Positions 60,512 through 64,000 of a stretch of DNA of 64,000 bases are shown here, piece after piece. The position numbers and the translations under genes were made by a program. This DNA is from an uncultured Phycisphaerales bacterium (lineage in GTDB: Bacteria > Planctomycetota > Phycisphaerae > WQYP01). The stretch spans positions 62,001-126,000 of the forward strand of contig CAIMWO010000094.1 of assembly GCA_903845195.1 (NCBI GenBank). Direction: 5' to 3'. The notes beneath the pieces are model-generated. The model had not been told where the DNA came from. It ran no database searches and saw nothing but the letters and a program-made list of their open reading frames with translations. The first letter of the stretch is position 1, and every line of letters starts with the position of its first letter.

Positions 60512-61075
60512 ATGTCCAAACTCTCCGAAATCCTCTCGTACAATGCCGAATTCGTCGCCCGCAAAGACTACGAATCCTACCGCACCGATCGCTACCCCGA
60601 AAAACGCATGGTCATCCTCACCTGCATGGACACACGCCTCATCGAACTGCTCCCCAAGGCCATGAACCTCCGCAACGGCGACGTCAAAATCATCAAGAAC
60701 GCCGGCGCCATCGTCTCCCACCCCTTCGGCTCCGTCATGCGCTCCATCCTTGTCGCCGTCTATACCCTCAAGGCCGAAGAAGTCCTCGTCATCGGCCACC
60801 ACGACTGCGGCATGACCGGCCTCGCCCCCGATACCGTCCTCAACCAGGTCAAAGCCGCCGGCATCCCCCAGGCCACCCTCGATATCCTCACCCACGCCGG
60901 CATCGACCTGACCCACTGGCTCACCGGATTCCCCTGCGTCTCCGAAGCCGTCATCCGCTCCGTCGATCTGGTCCGCCGCCACCCGCTCCTCCCCCAAACT
61001 GTCCGCGTCCACGGCCTCGTCATCCATCCCGAGACCGGCAAACTCGATTTGCTCTCCGCAGGCGACAGCCAGTAA
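60512..61075 (+). CDS. Beta-class carbonic anhydrase
   Basis: Zinc enzyme interconverting CO2 and bicarbonate. The 187-residue protein has the zinc/catalytic motif LTCMDTR (Cys38, Asp40, Arg42) and the second zinc site GHHDCG (His96 and Cys99), with KIIKNAGAIVSHPFGS between them. This is the small clade-D-like/YtiB-type beta carbonic anhydrase. Normal length, no signal peptide. It is flanked by two paralogous small membrane proteins on the opposite strand, which may or may not be related in function. A bidirectional terminator lies downstream. Confidence 0.94.
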   Translation: MSKLSEILSYNAEFVARKDYESYRTDRYPEKRMVILTCMDTRLIELLPKAMNLRNGDVKIIKNAGAIVSHPFGSVMRSILVAVYTLKAEEVLVIGHHDCGMTGLAPDTVLNQVKAAGIPQATLDILTHAGIDLTHWLTGFPCVSEAVIRSVDLVRRHPLLPQTVRVHGLVIHPETGKLDLLSAGDSQ

Positions 61076-61085
61076 CTCCCCCCCC

Positions 61086-61124
61086 AAAAAAAAAGGGACG
61101 CGGCGAAACCTGCTCGCCGCGTCC
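61086..61124. terminator. Bidirectional terminator between carbonic anhydrase and membrane protein genes
   Basis: GGACGCGGCG (61096-61105) pairs perfectly with CGCCGCGTCC (61115-61124). On the minus strand it is followed by nine T residues, so it is strongest for the gene at 61227-61526. Confidence 0.85.
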
Positions 61125-61226
61125 TTGCGTCCTCCTGCGGACGCCTTTCAGGCTCGCCCGCGCCTCGCGCGGTGCGGCCTATATAAACGCATCCCCTCCG
61201 GTATCCTCACCAACCTGATCGACCCT

Positions 61227-61526
61227 TCAGATGCTCATGCCGATGAGCACCTGCGCCATGCCGAACAGGAGGCCCATAAATCCCGCCACAATCGCCACCC
61301 AGCCCTCGGGCCGCGCGTTGAGCCCCGGCGCCGGATGCAGCGAAAGTAAAATCGCCACCGTCCCCAAAATGATCGCCATCAGCGACGGCACCACCACCGG
61401 CCCCAGCGGTATCCCGATGACGCCGATCACCGCCGCGGCAATGCCGATGTGGTGCGCGTGCGGATGAATGGTGGAGGGAACATCGTCAAAACCGCGGAGA
61501 TCTTGCTGGGTCAGGCGAATCGCCAT
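61227..61526 (-). CDS. Small membrane protein (paralogue of the 59.9-60.2 kb gene)
   Basis: A 99-residue protein. A polar N-terminus (AIRLTQQDLRGFDDVPSTIH) with a His-rich HPHAHH stretch is followed by three hydrophobic segments (IGIAAAVIGVIGIPLG, VVPSLMAIILGTVAILLSL, GWVAIVAGFMGLLFGMAQVL). GGAG precedes the ATG. The IGIPLG...IILGTVAI pattern is shared with the protein at 59945-60244. Function unknown. Confidence 0.72.
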   Translation of the reverse strand: MAIRLTQQDLRGFDDVPSTIHPHAHHIGIAAAVIGVIGIPLGPVVVPSLMAIILGTVAILLSLHPAPGLNARPEGWVAIVAGFMGLLFGMAQVLIGMSI

Positions 61527-61654
61527 GGTCAGTCTCCGTACATGAAATGTATTTCCCCTCACCTAAAGTCTAGCCATCTGACCCCATCAAATGCACAAAA
61601 ATTCCGCCCAGATTTTGCAAATTCATCGCCCCCCATTTCACAAGCAAAACTCAC

Positions 61655-61690
61655 AAAAAAAGAAAGGCCCGGGGATCACATCCCCAGGCC
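61655..61690 (-). terminator. Intrinsic terminator of the SGNH hydrolase gene
   Basis: GGCCTGGGGA and TCCCCGGGCC (minus strand) pair with one mismatch around a 5-base loop and are followed by TTTCTTTTTTT, 46 bases after the stop codon. Confidence 0.9.
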
Positions 61691-61735
61691 ATCTTCTTGC
61701 TTCTTTCTTCCTGCCATCTTGCTTCTCGCGAGCCC

Positions 61736-63010
61736 CTACTCCACCACCTCAATCTTCACCGTGTGCGTCACCGGTTCCACCGCCGCACGCGATGCATCCG
61801 CCCGCACCTTGTCCCGCGCCGCCAGCTTCTCAACCACCGCATCCACTGTCGCCTGATCCCCCGGCAACTCGGCACGAATCTGACCCAGCCCATGCAACAT
61901 CTGCTTCGTCAAATTAGTCTCGAAATTCTGCTGATGACGAACCACTGCGTCCACTTTCTTGAACGCCTCGCTGAACGGATTATCCGCAAACGCGGCCGCC
62001 AGATTCACACCCTTGGCCAGCTCCGCCCCGTTGAATTCGTGATTCGCCGCACCCCACGTCACACGATACTTCTTCGCCGCATCGACGCCCTTGGCCACCA
62101 GCGTCAGTCGATTCAACTCTTCATTGAAAGGTAGAAATTCCAGCACACCCTTGGCCGAATTGGAATCCTTCGCCTCACCAAAAAAACAGAACGGATACTT
62201 CGTAGACTCCAGCGATACGCTCCCCTTCTCGCTGCCCGTCACCTTATGCCCCGCCGTCGCATCCGCCTTGCCCGTCGCCAGATCCACCGTGATCGTCCCC
62301 ACATTTCCATCGCAGCCCAGTGCTTTGAGAAATGCGTACGCCATCACCAGGTGCCCGTTATATCCGGGATGCACGCCATCCCCGCCGGCCACCGCATAAT
62401 TCTTGCCCCACTTCTCCTTCGCCTTCGCCATCACGTCCTTCATCGGCGTGTTCACATCCGCAAATACCACGCCCTGCTCCGCCGCCACCTCCGCCGCAAT
62501 ATCCCGCAGCTTCGTGAGCGTCTCGTTATACACCTCCTGCCCGCGCTTGAACGTCTCCGAATCCACCACTCCCGGCGATCCCACCACGATCAGCCGCACC
62601 CCCGCCTCCTTGAACTTCTTCACAATCTCCGTCGTGTTCGTCCGATACGTTGCCGCCCGGTCCGCGGAAAGCGCCGTGTATCCGCCGTCATTCATCCCAT
62701 AGCAAGTCGTCGTCACCGTCGGCTTCAGCGGCAACACATCGTCCGCCATCCGACCGCGAAATCCTGCCGCCTGTTCCCCGCTCCAACCCGCCTGCAATGT
62801 CCGTAGATTCGCCGCCGGCTGACACATCAGCAGGTATTCCTCAATGATCACCGAGTACTGTTTTTGTTCCGTAATCGAGTCCCCGCACACCGCCACAAAA
62901 TCCCCCGCCTTCAATTCCCCCTTCGTCGCCGGCGCCGTCGTCTGCGCCAAACACGTCCCCGCCATCAGCAAAGAAACCGCCGCCACCCAATGCATCCGTT
63001 TCATACTCAT
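61736..63010 (-). CDS. Exported SGNH/GDSL hydrolase
   Basis: A 424-residue exported esterase-type protein. A signal peptide (MHWVAAVSLLMAGTCLA) is followed by the GDSL block FVAVCGDSITEQKQY with the nucleophile Ser, the oxyanion Gly in RTLQAGWSGEQAAG, the Asn of TTTCYGMNDGGYTAL, and the catalytic Asp/His in AGGDGVHPGYNGHLVMAYA. A C-terminal helical/beta region of about 170 residues extends beyond the SGNH core. Likely substrates are acetylated polysaccharides. ATG choices 63010 and 63004 are both possible; GGAG lies upstream. Confidence 0.9.
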   Translation of the reverse strand: MSMKRMHWVAAVSLLMAGTCLAQTTAPATKGELKAGDFVAVCGDSITEQKQYSVIIEEYLLMCQPAANLRTLQAGWSGEQAAGFRGRMADDVLPLKPTVTTTCYGMNDGGYTALSADRAATYRTNTTEIVKKFKEAGVRLIVVGSPGVVDSETFKRGQEVYNETLTKLRDIAAEVAAEQGVVFADVNTPMKDVMAKAKEKWGKNYAVAGGDGVHPGYNGHLVMAYAFLKALGCDGNVGTITVDLATGKADATAGHKVTGSEKGSVSLESTKYPFCFFGEAKDSNSAKGVLEFLPFNEELNRLTLVAKGVDAAKKYRVTWGAANHEFNGAELAKGVNLAAAFADNPFSEAFKKVDAVVRHQQNFETNLTKQMLHGLGQIRAELPGDQATVDAVVEKLAARDKVRADASRAAVEPVTHTVKIEVVE

Positions 63011-63065
63011 TCCGCTTCTCCAAAAAAATCCATGAAGAAATCAAATAGCTTCTTCCCCAAAAAAT

Positions 63066-63090
63066 CTTGGTGCCTTGGTGCCTTGGTGGT
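63066..63090. repeat. Octamer repeat (CTTGGTGC)
   Basis: Two exact CTTGGTGC units and one CTTGGTGG lie between queC and the SGNH hydrolase gene. Confidence 0.8.
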
Positions 63091-63102
63091 AAAAAAACAC
63101 GC

Positions 63103-63798
63103 TCACATGTTCACATAAACCGCCGGATCGCGCACACCCGCTTCCTTAAATCCCGCCAGCCGCAGCAAACAGGAATCACAATGCCCGCAAGACTTTCCCT
63201 CCGGCGTCGGATCGTAACAAGAATGCGTCAACTCGTACGGAACCTTCAGCGCCAGCCCCCGTCGGATTATTCCCGCTTTGCTCAATTGAATCAGCGGTGC
63301 ATGCACGTGATAGCGCCCCTGCCCCTCCACCCCCGCCTTTGTCGCCAGATTCGCCAGCGTTTCAAACGCCTTGATAAACTCCGGCCTGCAATCCGGATAC
63401 CCCGAATAATCCACCGCATTCACCCCCACAAAGATATCGAACGCCCCCAGCGACTCCGCAAACCCCAACGCAAACGCCAGAAACACCGTGTTCCGCGCCG
63501 GCACATACGTAATCGGTATGGACGATCCACCCGCCTCCACCTGCCCCAGATGATCTTTCGGCACCGCAATATCCGCCGTCAGCGCCGAACCTCCAAATGC
63601 CCGCAGATCAATCTTCTGCGTGACATGCCGCTTCACCCCAAAATGCCCCGCCAGCGCCGCCGCCGCCGCCACCTCCCGCCCATGTCGCTGCCCATAATCA
63701 AATGACAACGCATAACACTCAAACCCCTCCGCCGCCGCCATCGCCAGCGTCGTCGCCGAATCCAACCCCCCCGACAGTAATACCACCGCTTTCTTCAT
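63103..63798 (-). CDS. queC: 7-cyano-7-deazaguanine synthase
   Basis: Converts 7-carboxy-7-deazaguanine to preQ0 with ATP and ammonia, on the way to queuosine in tRNA. The 231-residue product has the PP-loop [60 protein letters not shown] and the zinc-binding cysteines in [21 protein letters not shown]. The start at 63798 fits family N-termini. A TACACT box lies 7 nt upstream with a GAGGG between, so it may be leaderless or use a very short leader. No queD/queE/queF is in the window. Confidence 0.96.
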   Translation of the reverse strand: MKKAVVLLSGGLDSATTLAMAAAEGFECYALSFDYGQRHGREVAAAAALAGHFGVKRHVTQKIDLRAFGGSALTADIAVPKDHLGQVEAGGSSIPITYVPARNTVFLAFALGFAESLGAFDIFVGVNAVDYSGYPDCRPEFIKAFETLANLATKAGVEGQGRYHVHAPLIQLSKAGIIRRGLALKVPYELTHSCYDPTPEGKSCGHCDSCLLRLAGFKEAGVRDPAVYVNM

Positions 63799-63931
63799 CC
63801 CTCGCAGTGTACCGGCCAAATCCAAAATCCCCAACGCATTGAATTTCCCACCCCAACGCTTAAAGTAAACCCCCTTCGCTCACCATCCGGGATCGCCACG
63901 GACCTCTTCCCCCTTACGGAGTAACTTACCC

Positions 63932-64000
63932 ATGCCCCTTCACCTCGACCCCCAAGGCTATTTCCACGACGGCCAAAAACGCATCATCCCCGTCGGCGCC
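63932..64000 (+). CDS. Start of a further gene (truncated by window end)
   Basis: An ATG preceded by GGAG (spacing 10) opens a frame that stays open to the window end, 23 codons. The encoded start reads MPLHLDPQGYFHDGQKRI. A strand ending in GYFHDGQK followed by RIIPVG resembles the opening of some glycoside hydrolases of the beta-galactosidase superfamily (substrate phrase of the G-x-F-x-x-D-G-K type), but 23 residues are too few to decide. Confidence 0.5.
   Translation, partial: MPLHLDPQGYFHDGQKRIIPVGA

Noticed and set aside
63066-63090. Sequencing or cloning artefact because of the simple CTTGGTGC run
   Set aside because: It fits the general repeat class seen at many sites with different units and periods, so it is treated as genuine.

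Overview
The window looks like chromosomal DNA from a GC-rich bacterium of the Planctomycetota, probably near the Phycisphaerae. This is inferred from two PEP-CTERM proteins, giant PQQ-type propeller and HEAT-repeat proteins, a VIT/vWA protein, a Minf_1886-family protein, a four-helix-bundle (S23-like) protein and very repeat-rich intergenic DNA. Nothing points to a plasmid, phage, CRISPR array, rRNA or tRNA gene.

Layout. 0-15 kb: thiamine sulfur transfer (thiG cut by the window edge, thiS), a histone-deacetylase-like hydrolase, a PEP-CTERM protein with a structured leader, mtnA with a DegT aminotransferase, a HEAT protein with a membrane partner, myo-inositol-phosphate synthase with a 20-bp palindromic operator, a TlyA-like methyltransferase, rpsT, an esterase and a VIT/vWA protein. 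15-29 kb: housekeeping genes, mostly on the minus strand (mnmG on plus; alr, threonylcarbamoyl-AMP synthase, fabI, rpe, pgk, GH38 mannosidase, Maf-like protein, class V aminotransferase, NifU-like scaffold). 29-41 kb: a 1616-residue propeller/TPR protein, mtnP, a 1190-residue AsmA-like protein, a GT-C glycosyltransferase and tilS. 41-53 kb: trpB2, a GH52-like enzyme, rho, coaE, small hypotheticals, a HAD phosphomutase and DAHP synthase behind an attenuator-like leader. 53-64 kb: three toxin-antitoxin pairs, a second PEP-CTERM protein, a BNR propeller plus MoaD-like pair split by a four-helix-bundle gene, an RRM protein, a VOC protein, carbonic anhydrase, an SGNH hydrolase, queC and the start of a further gene.

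How genes work together: mtnA and mtnP are two consecutive-pathway enzymes of methionine salvage; thiS/thiG act in thiazole synthesis; mnmG, tilS, tsaC/sua5 and queC all modify tRNA; aroF and trpB2 belong to aromatic amino-acid synthesis; rpe and pgk to central carbon metabolism; alr and fabI to envelope synthesis.

Two patterns stand out. First, the window is seeded with short degenerate tandem repeats of fixed period (mostly 7, also 6, 8, 9, 10). They lie between genes, supply stop codons, flank small cassettes and sit in frame inside mnmG (three blocks) and a glycosyltransferase. Second, at least eight genes without a clear Shine-Dalgarno sequence have a -10-like hexamer exactly 6 nt before the ATG, which suggests frequent leaderless transcription. 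The plus strand also changes from G-rich to C-rich at about 9-17 kb regardless of gene direction, as expected near a replication terminus.
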